Shown: positions 25,588 through 34,220 of the stretch, one piece after another | How the letters are laid out: every line of letters begins with the position of its first letter | Numbering within the stretch: position 1 is the stretch's first letter | Origin: Planctomycetota bacterium | GTDB taxonomy: Bacteria; Planctomycetota; Phycisphaerae; UBA1845; Fen-1342 | NCBI GenBank assembly: GCA_016235145.1 | Contig: JACRLV010000027.1 | Span: 1 to 47,752, forward strand | Direction of reading: 5' to 3' | DNA: 47,752 bases | Notes under the pieces: model-generated | What the model was told of the DNA's origin: nothing | What the model saw: the letters and a program-made list of their open reading frames with translations, nothing else | Databases searched by the model: none | Program-made: the position numbers and the translations under genes

Positions 25588-25736
25588 ATCGCGTGTCCGG
25601 AAATTCCTGCTTTCCGCGCAATTTCCGGGAGCAGTTTTGATGGACCCGCTCGGGTCTGCGTTCCGATAGAGCATACGCCGACCGAATCGATCGGTGCGAT
25701 CGATTCCCGGATTGCGGCTTGTCTTCGGACGCACGG

Positions 25737-28112
25737 ATGCAACTGATTCGAGCCATTCGCGGCCTGTTTCGCGATCGCTGGCAGATCCCAGCGGCGGTGG
25801 TCGCATTGGTCATAGCCGGCCTGGCGATCTCGCGGATTCGCCCGCCGGAAAGGACCATCCAGTTCGAGCCGCTGCTTGCAGATGTAATGAAGTTGATGGA
25901 GGCGGAGGCGTATTACGACGCCGCGAATGCCGCCGCGAATCTGCTGGACCTGAAGCCGCCGCTGCCGGCCCGCCAACAAGCGATCCTGCACGACCGCATC
26001 GCGGAGATTTCATGCCGCGTGGAACGGCGGCGCGAAAAGCCCGACCTCGACAACGTCCGGCTGGTGCTGGAGCACCAGAAGCAGGCGGAGGAGTTGGGCC
26101 TGCGCCCCGACGCCCGCACCGCGTTGCGCGCGGGGCAGGCGCAGGAATGGCTCGGCGAATTCAAAGACGCGGCCGAGGAGTATCGCAAGGCGCTCGAGCG
26201 CGAGCCTTCGACGGCGATTCGGCGCGAGTCGCTCCAGGCGCTGGTTCGACTGCTCGAAGGCCGCCCCGGCGCCGAGGAAGAGCGCCGCGAGGCGATCGAC
26301 GCGCTGCTGGCGGAAGAAGGCGTCGCGCCGGCGTACGTCTGGTGGGCGCTGCAACACGCGATGCAGGAAGCGATCGACCGCGAAGAGCCGCTGCGCGCCC
26401 GCGGCATGCTGGAACGGCACGCCGAGCGATTCAAGCGCTCCGATCTGCGCGGCTATCACGACTTCCTGTGGGCCTGGCTCGATATCAGTACAGGTCGAAT
26501 CGAGGAAGCTGCCCCGCTGATCGAGTCCGTTGACGATTGGCTGCGGGAGCACACGCGCGTCGACAGCGAGATGGATCGCGCCGGATTCCTGCCCGCAATG
26601 AACCTGTGGCTGCACGGCCGCATACACCTGGCGGAGGACCGGCCTCAGCAGGCTTTGGACACGCTCGATCGGGTGTTGACGCTCCAATCGCACGGGCAGT
26701 TGATGGTCGACGTGGCGATCGCCCGCGCCCACGCGCTGGCGATGCTCGAACGGCATGCGGCGGCCCGCCGCGCGGTCCGAGACGTTTTGATGCGGCTGGC
26801 GGGTAATCCGGCCGCACTGCACGGCGCCATGATGCGGATGCGCCGCACCATGCTCGAGCTCTCGACGGCGCGGCGCCGGTTGGAGGACAGCGGCAACGCC
26901 GTCGCCTATCTGGCGCTGGGCCTCGATCTGACGCCCGCCGCCGAAGCGGAGTCGCGGCTCGAACTGCTCGAATTGCTCGGAAACGAGTGCGAACAGGGGG
27001 CGCAGAGGTCGGCCGACCCCGTCCTGGTGCGACAATTTACGTTTGAAGCCGGAGATTACTTCGGAAAGGCGGCCGACCTGGCGATCGTCGATCCCGGCCG
27101 GCATGCCACGCTGTTGTGGGCCAGCGCGCAGAGCTACGACCGCGCCGGCGATCCGGCCAAGGCGCGCGATCAACTGCGGGCGTTCATCGAGAGCACTTCT
27201 TCGGATCCGCGGCTGGCGCCGGCGATGCTGCAATTGGGGCAGGCGTACGCCGCCGATGGGATGTTCGAAGAGGCGATGACGTGGTATCGGCGTTTGGCGG
27301 CGAACTTCCCGAACGTGGAAGAGTCGTTGCGCGCCCGGCTGCTCCGAGCGGACGCGCTCGTGATGTCCGGCGAGTCGCGCTACGACGAAGCGGAGCAGGT
27401 GCTCAGCGAACTGCTGACGGACGACCGGCTCAGCCCGAGCAACCAGAACTACAAGGACGCGCTGTTCATGCTCAGCGACCTGCTCTATGAGCGCGGTCGC
27501 TACGCACAGGCCATCAGCAGGCTGGAAGAATTCCTGACGCTGGCCCAAGGACACGCGGAATACGACACGTCGCGGTTCACTCTGGCGGATGCGTATCGGC
27601 GCAGCGCGCACACGCTGCGCGAGTCGCCGCCCGCGGGCGCGCCGGCGGACGCGGTCCGCGCGGAAAGCGACCAGCGCTTTCGCCGGGCGGCGGAGCTGTT
27701 TCAGGAATTCGCGCCGGATGAGCCGGAGTCGGCCGGCGAGGACGCGGAACAGGAGACGGAACAGCAGACGCTCCGGCGGCTGGCCCTGCTGAACCGCGCC
27801 GAGTGCCTCTACGAGCTGAATCAACCGGACACGCTGGACGCGGCGCTTGCCGTGTATCGCCAGGCCGCCGCGGTCTACCAGGGGCGGCGCACCGCGCTGG
27901 TGGCGCAAGTTCAGATCGTGAACATCCTCCTGCGGCAGGGCAAGCTGACGGAGGCGGCTCGAGCCATCGAGCAGGCTCGCTGGCTGCTCAAGAGCGTGCC
28001 GGACGAGGAGTTCGCCGAAACGGTCGGAGAACAGCGATCGTCATGGGAACAGTATTTCAACGCCGTCGCGTCTTCGCCGCTGCTTCGCGGCGTGTTCGCG
28101 GATGCACGTTGA
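25737..28112 (+). CDS. Membrane-anchored TPR-repeat protein at the head of the flagellar cluster
   Basis: The ATG at 25737 gives 791 residues; a TTG at 25719 would add six. A short basic N-terminus (MQLIRAIRGLFRDRW) precedes one transmembrane helix (about 17-34, IPAAVVALVIAGLAI). The rest is long alpha-helical sequence with tetratricopeptide-like repeats, clearest at about 40-180 and 400-620 (for example QLGQAYAADGMFEEAMTWYR and LYERGRYAQAISRLEEFLTL). It is therefore a protein-binding scaffold, mostly on one side of the membrane. No enzymatic motif is seen. It lies 37 bases before the FlgN-like gene and begins the cluster. A flagellar assembly role is inferred from context only. Confidence 0.75.
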   Translation: MQLIRAIRGLFRDRWQIPAAVVALVIAGLAISRIRPPERTIQFEPLLADVMKLMEAEAYYDAANAAANLLDLKPPLPARQQAILHDRIAEISCRVERRREKPDLDNVRLVLEHQKQAEELGLRPDARTALRAGQAQEWLGEFKDAAEEYRKALEREPSTAIRRESLQALVRLLEGRPGAEEERREAIDALLAEEGVAPAYVWWALQHAMQEAIDREEPLRARGMLERHAERFKRSDLRGYHDFLWAWLDISTGRIEEAAPLIESVDDWLREHTRVDSEMDRAGFLPAMNLWLHGRIHLAEDRPQQALDTLDRVLTLQSHGQLMVDVAIARAHALAMLERHAAARRAVRDVLMRLAGNPAALHGAMMRMRRTMLELSTARRRLEDSGNAVAYLALGLDLTPAAEAESRLELLELLGNECEQGAQRSADPVLVRQFTFEAGDYFGKAADLAIVDPGRHATLLWASAQSYDRAGDPAKARDQLRAFIESTSSDPRLAPAMLQLGQAYAADGMFEEAMTWYRRLAANFPNVEESLRARLLRADALVMSGESRYDEAEQVLSELLTDDRLSPSNQNYKDALFMLSDLLYERGRYAQAISRLEEFLTLAQGHAEYDTSRFTLADAYRRSAHTLRESPPAGAPADAVRAESDQRFRRAAELFQEFAPDEPESAGEDAEQETEQQTLRRLALLNRAECLYELNQPDTLDAALAVYRQAAAVYQGRRTALVAQVQIVNILLRQGKLTEAARAIEQARWLLKSVPDEEFAETVGEQRSSWEQYFNAVASSPLLRGVFADAR

Positions 28113-28149
28113 ACGGCCGCCCACGGCGGGAACGCAGGGAGAGCTTTGC

Positions 28150-28614
28150 ATGGATGCGAACGGGGCGACGACGCAGCGACGGCCGCTGGTTCAGCTTCTG
28201 CGCGAGCAGAGCGAGCTGTATTCGCGGCTGCGCGAGTTGAGCGAACGGCAGCGAAATCTGATCTCCGGCGACCACCCCGAGCTTCTGCTGGACATCCTCC
28301 GCGATCGCCAGACGCTGGTCATGTCGCTGGCCCGAATCAACGAGGCCCTTTCGCCGTATCGGCGCGATTGGGAGGCCGTTTATTCGGGCCTGGACACGGA
28401 AACCCGCGCCGAGGTCGCGGATCTGCTCCGCGACATCAACGGGACTTTGCAGATCATCCTGCGGACGGATCAGGAGGACGGGGCGCTGCTGGCGGCGCGC
28501 AAGCAGGCCGTCGGACGCGCCATCGAGAGCGTCAACGACGCCCGCAGCGCCAATGCGGCGTACGCGCGCGGCGCATACCACCGGCCGACCGGCGGAGCAG
28601 ACATGCGGGGTTGA
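28150..28614 (+). CDS. FlgN-like flagellar export chaperone
   Basis: The ATG at 28150 with AGGGAGAG six bases upstream gives 154 residues; the frame open from 28102 is not used. The protein is almost all helical, with heptad-like patterns (LVQLLREQSELYSRLRELSE, then DILRDRQTLVMSLARINEAL). Length and layout fit FlgN-type chaperones, which hold hook-filament junction proteins before export. Sequence identity in this family is low, so the call rests on shape plus position between a TPR gene and flagellar regulators. A different small coiled-coil protein remains possible. Confidence 0.6.
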   Translation: MDANGATTQRRPLVQLLREQSELYSRLRELSERQRNLISGDHPELLLDILRDRQTLVMSLARINEALSPYRRDWEAVYSGLDTETRAEVADLLRDINGTLQIILRTDQEDGALLAARKQAVGRAIESVNDARSANAAYARGAYHRPTGGADMRG

Positions 28615-28644
28615 AGTGCGGGCGGAACGAGCAGGGAGGCTCGG

Positions 28645-29523
28645 ATGACAGTCGTTGCGGAAAGCCAGGCAGTCGCAGGCGCGGGAGACGCGCTCGGCGG
28701 CGTGCTGCGCGAATACATGGCGGTGACCGAGCGGCTGGCGGCCACGCACGAGTCGCTGCAACGAGAGGTCGTGCGGCTCCGCGACGAGCTGGAAAGCAAG
28801 GACCGCGAGCTGGAGCGGCGGCGCCGCCTGGCGGCCCTGGGCGAGCTGGCAGCCGGCGTGGCCCACGAGGTGCGGAACCCGCTCGGCGCAATCCAGCTCT
28901 ACAGCGGGCTGCTCAAATCGAAATGCAATCCGGGCGACGAGGCATGCGCCCTGATCGAGAAGATCGAACGCGGCATTCAGGCGATCGAATCCGTCGTGCA
29001 GGACACATTGGCGCTCACGCCGCGCGGACATCGCCTTGCCCCGCGGCCCGTCGGTGCGTTGCTGGCCCAGGCCGCGGACGCATGTGCGCGAGCATTCGAG
29101 GCGCGCGCGATGAAGCTGACCCGCGGCCACAACGCGGCCGAGACGTCCGTATTCGTGGACGAGCACGCGATTGTGCGCGTGCTGATCAATCTGCTGACCA
29201 ACGCGGCGGAAGCCTCGCCGATCGGCGGCGCAGTGAACCTGGCCGTCGACAGCTCGGACGAAACCGTCGTGGTTCGAATTCAGGACAGCGGTCCGGGCAT
29301 ACCCGCCGATCTGCTCGACAAGATCTTCGACCCGTTCTTCACGACCAAGGCGACGGGTACGGGGCTCGGTCTGGCGATCGCGCACCGGCTGATCGATGCA
29401 CACGGCGGACGTTTGACGGTGCGGAACGCGGTCGGCGGTGGAGCGGAGTTTTCGGTCGCGCTGCCGGTGCATGGGCCCGAAGCCGCCGCAGCAGGCTCGA
29501 CCGGCGAGGCGGAAGCGGCGTGA
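28645..29523 (+). CDS. NtrB-type sensor histidine kinase of the flagellar cluster
   Basis: This is a cytoplasmic 292-residue kinase with no transmembrane segment. Residues about 20-62 form a coiled coil. The H-box is AAGVAHEVRNPLG with phospho-acceptor His74. The ATPase domain has the N-box (LINLLTNAAEA), G1 (DSGPGIP), F-box (IFDPFFTTKATG) and G2 (TGLGLAIAHRL), all intact. It would phosphorylate the sigma-54 activator encoded next. The arrangement is like FlgS/FlgR or FleS/FleR pairs, which switch on rod and hook genes in polar flagellates. No PAS or other input domain is visible, so the signal may come from a partner protein. A GGGAGG site precedes the ATG. Confidence 0.85.
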   Translation: MTVVAESQAVAGAGDALGGVLREYMAVTERLAATHESLQREVVRLRDELESKDRELERRRRLAALGELAAGVAHEVRNPLGAIQLYSGLLKSKCNPGDEACALIEKIERGIQAIESVVQDTLALTPRGHRLAPRPVGALLAQAADACARAFEARAMKLTRGHNAAETSVFVDEHAIVRVLINLLTNAAEASPIGGAVNLAVDSSDETVVVRIQDSGPGIPADLLDKIFDPFFTTKATGTGLGLAIAHRLIDAHGGRLTVRNAVGGGAEFSVALPVHGPEAAAAGSTGEAEAA

Positions 29524-29661
29524 GATTGCACTTGGAACTTCGAATCAGGGATTGAATCCGGCCTGGCGCGGAAACGGACAGGCGGGCGAGTGTGGGGATT
29601 GAGCCGATCGGCCGCAGGCCGGCGGAAGAGGAACTTTGGAACGGATTCGCGAGGAGAACCC

Positions 29662-31125
29662 ATGGCATTGGTGTGTGTTGTCGACGACCAGGCGATGATG
29701 CGGGATTCGCTGACCGCAACACTTAGCGCCCAGGACCATAAAGTCGTGGCGTTTGATAACGCGCAGGAAGCGCTGACGGCGATCCGGCAACGCGCCTTCG
29801 ACGTCGTGCTGACGGACCTGCGCATCCCCGGGATGGACGGCGTGAGCCTGTTGCGCGAGATGCGGCGGCTGGGACTCGACACGCCGGTGGTCCTGATGAC
29901 CGCCTTCGCGTCGGTTCAGACCGCGGTCGAGGCGATGAAGCTCGGCGCGTTCGATTACGTGCAGAAGCCGTTCAACGGCGAGGAAGTCGCGATCGTCATC
30001 GAACGCGCGGTGCGCGAGAAGCAGATGCTGCGCGACAACGAGGTGCTGCGCCGCACGATCGAGGACATGACCGCGGAGCGCCGCCTGATCGGCCAGGCGA
30101 CGGCGATGAAGCCGATCATCGACAAGATCGAGCGCGTGGCGCAATCCACCGCGACGGTGCTGATTTGCGGCGAAAGCGGCACGGGCAAGGAGCTGATCGC
30201 CCGCGCGATCCACGCCGCCAGTCCGCGCGCCGCGCAGCCGATGCTCGCCGTAAATTGCGCCGCACTCTCGCCGACGCTGCTGGAAAGCGAGCTGTTCGGG
30301 CATGAGAAAGGCGCGTTCACCGGCGCGGATCGCATGCGCAAGGGCCGCTTTGAGCTGGCCGACGGCGGCACGCTGCTGCTGGACGAAGTCTCGGAAATCA
30401 GTCCGTCGCTTCAGGCGAAGCTGCTGCGCGTCCTTCAGGAGCGCGAATTCGAGCGGGTCGGCAGCTCGGTCACCCGCCGGGTGGACGTGCGCGTGATCGC
30501 GACGACCAACCGCGATCTGCGCGAGTGGTCGGCCAAGGCGCGTTTTCGCGAGGATTTGTACTACCGCCTGAGCGTGCTGCCGGTGGATGTCCCGCCGCTG
30601 CGGGAACGACGCGACGACATCAACGCCCTGATGGAACATTTCATCACGCGCGTGACGGAGCGTGAGGGCAAGGATCGTCCGCGCTTCTCGCCCGACGCGA
30701 CCAACCTGCTGATGGAATATTCCTGGCCGGGCAACGTGCGCGAGCTCCAGAATCTCTGCGAGCGCGTCTGCGTGCTGGAGGCCGGCCGCGACGTCACGGC
30801 CGCGACCATTCGCCCGCTGCTCAGCGGGCCGGTGAAGGCCCCCGCGTCCGCCGCGGAGCGCGCCTCGTACCGCGACGGCTCGATCCTGGACGACGCCGAG
30901 CGCGACCTGATCTGCCGCACGCTCCAGCGTTTCGCCGGCCATCGCGAGAAATCCGCGCGTGCCCTGGGAATCGGCCTGCGGACGCTCGGTCTGAAGCTCA
31001 AGAAATGGCGCGACGAAGGCCTGTTCGACGAGGGCATGGTCCGTCGCTCCGGCTCGATTCCCGTCGCGCTATCAGCCGTCAGTCAGGCCGTCGAAAACGC
31101 GGAACACGACTTGCAGAGCGTGTAG
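29662..31125 (+). CDS. Sigma-54-dependent response regulator of the flagellar cluster
   Basis: The ATG at 29662 has GAGGAG five bases upstream and yields 487 residues. The receiver domain has Asp8/Asp9, phospho-acceptor Asp52 (LTDLRIPGMDG), Thr80 and Lys102. The AAA+ domain has Walker A GESGTGKE (170-177), the sigma-54 contact loop GAFTGA (217-222) and Walker B GGTLLLDE (235-242). A Fis-type HTH ends the protein (about 430-470, KSARALGIGLRTLGLKLKKW). It should bind enhancers and activate sigma-54 RNA polymerase once phosphorylated by the preceding kinase. I could not find convincing -24/-12 promoters in the cluster, so its targets may lie elsewhere. Confidence 0.9.
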   Translation: MALVCVVDDQAMMRDSLTATLSAQDHKVVAFDNAQEALTAIRQRAFDVVLTDLRIPGMDGVSLLREMRRLGLDTPVVLMTAFASVQTAVEAMKLGAFDYVQKPFNGEEVAIVIERAVREKQMLRDNEVLRRTIEDMTAERRLIGQATAMKPIIDKIERVAQSTATVLICGESGTGKELIARAIHAASPRAAQPMLAVNCAALSPTLLESELFGHEKGAFTGADRMRKGRFELADGGTLLLDEVSEISPSLQAKLLRVLQEREFERVGSSVTRRVDVRVIATTNRDLREWSAKARFREDLYYRLSVLPVDVPPLRERRDDINALMEHFITRVTEREGKDRPRFSPDATNLLMEYSWPGNVRELQNLCERVCVLEAGRDVTAATIRPLLSGPVKAPASAAERASYRDGSILDDAERDLICRTLQRFAGHREKSARALGIGLRTLGLKLKKWRDEGLFDEGMVRRSGSIPVALSAVSQAVENAEHDLQSV

Positions 31126-31156
31126 CGGATTCGGGCAAAGCGGAGAGCCAGGCCGT

Positions 31157-31591
31157 ATGTGGATCGACCGGATACTCAACTCGCCGACGCGCAACGCGAT
31201 CGAGCTGACGGCCCGCTTCGCGGAGGAACGGCACGCCGTTCTCGCGGAAAACGCCGCCAATCTCGACACGCCGGACTACCACGCGAAACGCCTCGACGTC
31301 GAGTCGTTTCAGTCGGCGTTGAGCGCCTCGCTCGAGCAGGCTCGTCGGAGCGGCCGGGCGCTGACTTTGCGCGGCGACCGGCAATTTCAGGCCGATCGCG
31401 ACGGGCGGATCCGCGTCAAGCCGACGGTCGAACCGGCGCAAAATGTGCTCTTTCATGACGGAACCAACGCGCGGCTTGAGACGTTGATGACCGACGTGCA
31501 GGACAACGCCGCCAGCTACGACCTGGCGATCAACCTGCTGCGCAGCCGGTTCGAAACGCTGATGACCGCGATCAGGGGTAGGACCACATGA
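31157..31591 (+). CDS. flgB: Flagellar proximal rod protein FlgB
   Basis: The 144-residue protein has the FlgB pattern: an N-terminal helix (WIDRILNSPTRNAIELTARF), the rod motif AENAANLDTPDYHAKRLD (about residues 30-47), and a C-terminal helix beginning NAASYDLAINLLRSRFETL. FlgB forms the base of the rod next to the MS ring. The stop codon overlaps the start of flgC by four bases (ATGA at 31588-31591), which implies coupled translation. Length is typical. Confidence 0.92.
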   Translation: MWIDRILNSPTRNAIELTARFAEERHAVLAENAANLDTPDYHAKRLDVESFQSALSASLEQARRSGRALTLRGDRQFQADRDGRIRVKPTVEPAQNVLFHDGTNARLETLMTDVQDNAASYDLAINLLRSRFETLMTAIRGRTT

Positions 31592-31998
31592 TTCGCGCAT
31601 TGGACGCCACACGCTCGGCGCTCGTCGCCGAGCGGGTGCGCATGGACGTAATCGCCGGCAACATCGCGAACGCCTTCGCGACTTCGCAGGCAGACGGCAA
31701 GATCGAGCCGTACAAGCGGCGGGTGGTGACATTCGCGAGCGGCGACGGCCGCGGCGGGCCGGGCGTGCGCGTGCAGAAAGTCAGCGAGGACCAGTCGCCG
31801 GCCCGGCTCGTGTTCGACCCGGGGCACCCGCACGCGGCCAGGGAAGGCCCGACGCGCGGGTATGTGCGCTATCCGAACGTGAGCGTGACGATGGAGTACA
31901 TCGACGCGATCGAAGCCGGGCGGGCGTACGAGGCGAACATCGCGATGATGAACGTGACGCGGGGCATGGTTCAGCGGGCGATTCAGTTGCTCGCGTAG
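31588..31998 (+). CDS. flgC: Flagellar proximal rod protein FlgC
   Basis: The 136-residue protein begins with the rod-family helix and the motif ERVRMDVIAGNIANAFAT (about 15-32) and ends with the conserved ANIAMMNVTRGMVQRAIQLL helix. The segment VRYPNVSVTMEYIDAIEAGR matches the conserved FlgC region. FlgC stacks on FlgB in the proximal rod and is exported by the flagellar type III system. Overlap with flgB supports an operon; fliE follows after 42 bases. Confidence 0.92.
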   Translation: MIRALDATRSALVAERVRMDVIAGNIANAFATSQADGKIEPYKRRVVTFASGDGRGGPGVRVQKVSEDQSPARLVFDPGHPHAAREGPTRGYVRYPNVSVTMEYIDAIEAGRAYEANIAMMNVTRGMVQRAIQLLA

Positions 31999-32040
31999 AG
32001 TCGGCCGGCAGCCGTCGGAAAACAAGGCAGGTAGCGACGC

Positions 32041-32349
32041 ATGTCCAACCCGGTTTCATTCGATCCGCTTCGTCCGCTGGGCCCCGCACAGCCGCCGCGC
32101 AAGGCGCCGGAGAAGGCTTCGTCTTTCGGCGACGACTTCGCATCGGCCTTTCGGGATCAACTGGCGCGCGTCAGCCGCATGCAGAACGAGGCGGACGAGC
32201 AGGTTCAGGCGCTTCTGACCGGACAATCGTCGAACGTGACGGACGTTTTCACCGCGGCGCGGAAGGCCGAAGTTGCGTTCAGCATGCTGATGGAAATCCG
32301 CAACAAGCTGGTGGACGCTTATCAGGAATTGCAGAACCTGCGCATCTAG
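32041..32349 (+). CDS. fliE: Flagellar hook-basal body complex protein FliE
   Basis: The 102-residue protein fits FliE in size and has its conserved C-terminal part: ASAFRDQLARVSRMQNEADE (about 34-53) and DVFTAARKAEVAFSMLMEIRNKLVDAYQEL (68-97). The N-terminus is a disordered Pro-rich stretch. FliE joins the MS ring to the rod. It sits between flgC and fliF, the usual place. A separate upstream gap of 42 bases contains no promoter that I can name. Confidence 0.92.
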   Translation: MSNPVSFDPLRPLGPAQPPRKAPEKASSFGDDFASAFRDQLARVSRMQNEADEQVQALLTGQSSNVTDVFTAARKAEVAFSMLMEIRNKLVDAYQELQNLRI

Positions 32350-32468
32350 CGCAAAAGGCGGGCGGGTTTCGTCGGGGCTAAGGCCGCGACGTTGAAGCCG
32401 TCGAAGACACAGCACGGCGGGCGTTCAAGGATTGAATGCCGGCCGTGTTCCTTTTGGAGCGGCCACGG

Positions 32469-34208
32469 ATGGCCTCGATGCAGCAGCAAGTCGAGAACGC
32501 GCTCAAGCAGCTCAAGGGGCTCACACTCTCGCAGCGGTTGGCGGTGTTGTTCGGGGCGCTGCTGGTCGGCTGCTCGCTGGTGTGGATGGCCCAATGGGCG
32601 GCGTCGTCGGAGATGGTCGCTCTGGTGGAGCAGACCCTCAGCACGGAAGAAACCGCCCAGATCAGCAGCGGCCTGACGGCGATGGGCGAGCAGCACAAAT
32701 TGGAAAACGGCCGCGTGATGGTGCGGGCCGCCGCGAACCGGCCGGCCCTCTGGGCCCAGCTCGGGCTGATGAACAAGATGCCGGCGGACACGAGCATCGG
32801 GTTCGCCGAGATGGTCAAAGAAGCCAACCCGTGGCTGCCGCAGGAAGAGAACGCCCGCCGCTGGACGCTCGCGGTCCAGACGGCCCTGGAGCGGATGCTC
32901 AAGCAGGTCAGTGGAGTGAAGGATGCGCGCGTGCTGCTCAATCTGAACGCGCGCGATCGCGGCTTTTCCCGCAATCAGCCGGAGTCAAAAGCCAGCGTGC
33001 TGCTGACCACCGCCGGCGAGCCGGTCTCGCGGCAACTGGCGCTCGCGGCGGCGCGGCTTGTGTCCGGCGCGGTGCGCGGCTTGCCGCTCAAGAATGTCGA
33101 GGTCGTGGACGGCAGCGGCCGCAGCGCCCTGGAATGGGATAACGAATCGGAAGAGAGCGGTTCGGGCCTGGCCCAGTTGCAAAGGCAGGTCGAGCGCGAG
33201 ACGCAGCAGAAGATCGAGGAACAGCTTCGCTACGACCCGCACGTGCGCGTCAGCGTGCAGGTCGTGCTCGAACGGGCTGCAAAGGTCGAAAACGCCAGCA
33301 CGCCGGTCGAAGGCGTGGTGACGGAAGAGATCAAGAATGACCAGGCAACATCGCGCGGCAAGTCAGGTGGGCAGCCCGGAGTCGAGGCGAACACCGGGGC
33401 AGTCGCCGCCGGCGCCGAACCCGAAGGCGAGTCCACCACCAACAACGTCACGGAGACGCGCTACCAGCCGGGAATGACCACAACCACGACGACGAACCCG
33501 GCCGGCAGCGTCAAGCAGGTCTTCGCGGCAATCGCCGTCTCGCACACCTATCTCGAATCGATCTTCCGCAAGAAGAACCCGGACGGCAAGGAGCCTTCGG
33601 AGCAGGATCTGGCCAAGGTCTTTGAAGAGCAAAAGACCCGGATCGAGAACCAGGTCGCCAAGCTGGTCATGCCGCCGGACGCCAAACAGGTTGCAATCGA
33701 CTGGTATTACGACACGCCCGTGGCGGTGGCCGGATCGGCGTCGAGCGCGGCGGGAATGGAAGTCGGAATGGATCTGGTCGCCCGATACGGTCCGGCGTCG
33801 GGCCTGGGGTTGCTCGCCCTAATTTCGCTGGCGCTGGTGATGCGCATGGCCAAGTCGCACTCGGCGGGCGAGAGCTTCGGCGTGGAGCTCGGGCTGCCGA
33901 AGGAGGCGATCGACGCGGCGCGGCGGGCGGCCAGCGATTTGGCGGACGTGACAGTCGCCTCACGGGCGCGGGCCGCAGCCTCGCAGGGCGGTGCGATGGT
34001 CGAGCCGGTCGCATCCGAGGGGGCCCCGGCTCCCGCCATTCCCGTGCCGATGGGCACGGCCGCGGAGGGAGTGCTCGACGCGCAGGAAGTCGACGAGGGA
34101 ACGGTGCAGATTCACAAGATGATCGAGCAGGTCAGCCGGATGACCTCGGACGACGACGACATGATGGCGCACCTGGTCGAGAAGTGGGTCGATCAGCTTC
34201 CCAACTAG
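32469..34208 (+). CDS. fliF: Flagellar MS-ring protein FliF
   Basis: The start is uncertain among 32436 (AAGG five bases upstream), 32469 (GGAG nine bases upstream) and 32478; 32469 is used, giving 579 residues. An N-terminal transmembrane helix (AVLFGALLVGCSLVWMAQW) precedes the ring-building domains, with the conserved run ARVLLNL. A low-complexity periplasmic linker (about 285-345, rich in Gly, Thr, Ala) follows, then a second helix (GLGLLALISLALVMRMA) and a cytoplasmic tail ending HKMIEQVSRMTSDDDDMMAH, the FliG-binding segment. FliF forms the ring on which the motor is built. It is followed directly by fliG. Confidence 0.92.
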   Translation: MASMQQQVENALKQLKGLTLSQRLAVLFGALLVGCSLVWMAQWAASSEMVALVEQTLSTEETAQISSGLTAMGEQHKLENGRVMVRAAANRPALWAQLGLMNKMPADTSIGFAEMVKEANPWLPQEENARRWTLAVQTALERMLKQVSGVKDARVLLNLNARDRGFSRNQPESKASVLLTTAGEPVSRQLALAAARLVSGAVRGLPLKNVEVVDGSGRSALEWDNESEESGSGLAQLQRQVERETQQKIEEQLRYDPHVRVSVQVVLERAAKVENASTPVEGVVTEEIKNDQATSRGKSGGQPGVEANTGAVAAGAEPEGESTTNNVTETRYQPGMTTTTTTNPAGSVKQVFAAIAVSHTYLESIFRKKNPDGKEPSEQDLAKVFEEQKTRIENQVAKLVMPPDAKQVAIDWYYDTPVAVAGSASSAAGMEVGMDLVARYGPASGLGLLALISLALVMRMAKSHSAGESFGVELGLPKEAIDAARRAASDLADVTVASRARAAASQGGAMVEPVASEGAPAPAIPVPMGTAAEGVLDAQEVDEGTVQIHKMIEQVSRMTSDDDDMMAHLVEKWVDQLPN

Positions 34209-34220
34209 CGGGAGTGAATT

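Noticed and set aside
26010-27908. 632-residue minus-strand ORF over the TPR gene
   Set aside because: Composition is antisense-like and the plus frame has TPR pattern and a membrane helix.
31126-32468. Sigma-54 promoters before flgB, fliE or fliF
   Set aside because: No TGGC-N8-TTGC element with correct spacing was found by eye in these gaps. A weak GC-rich resemblance before flgE has wrong spacing.
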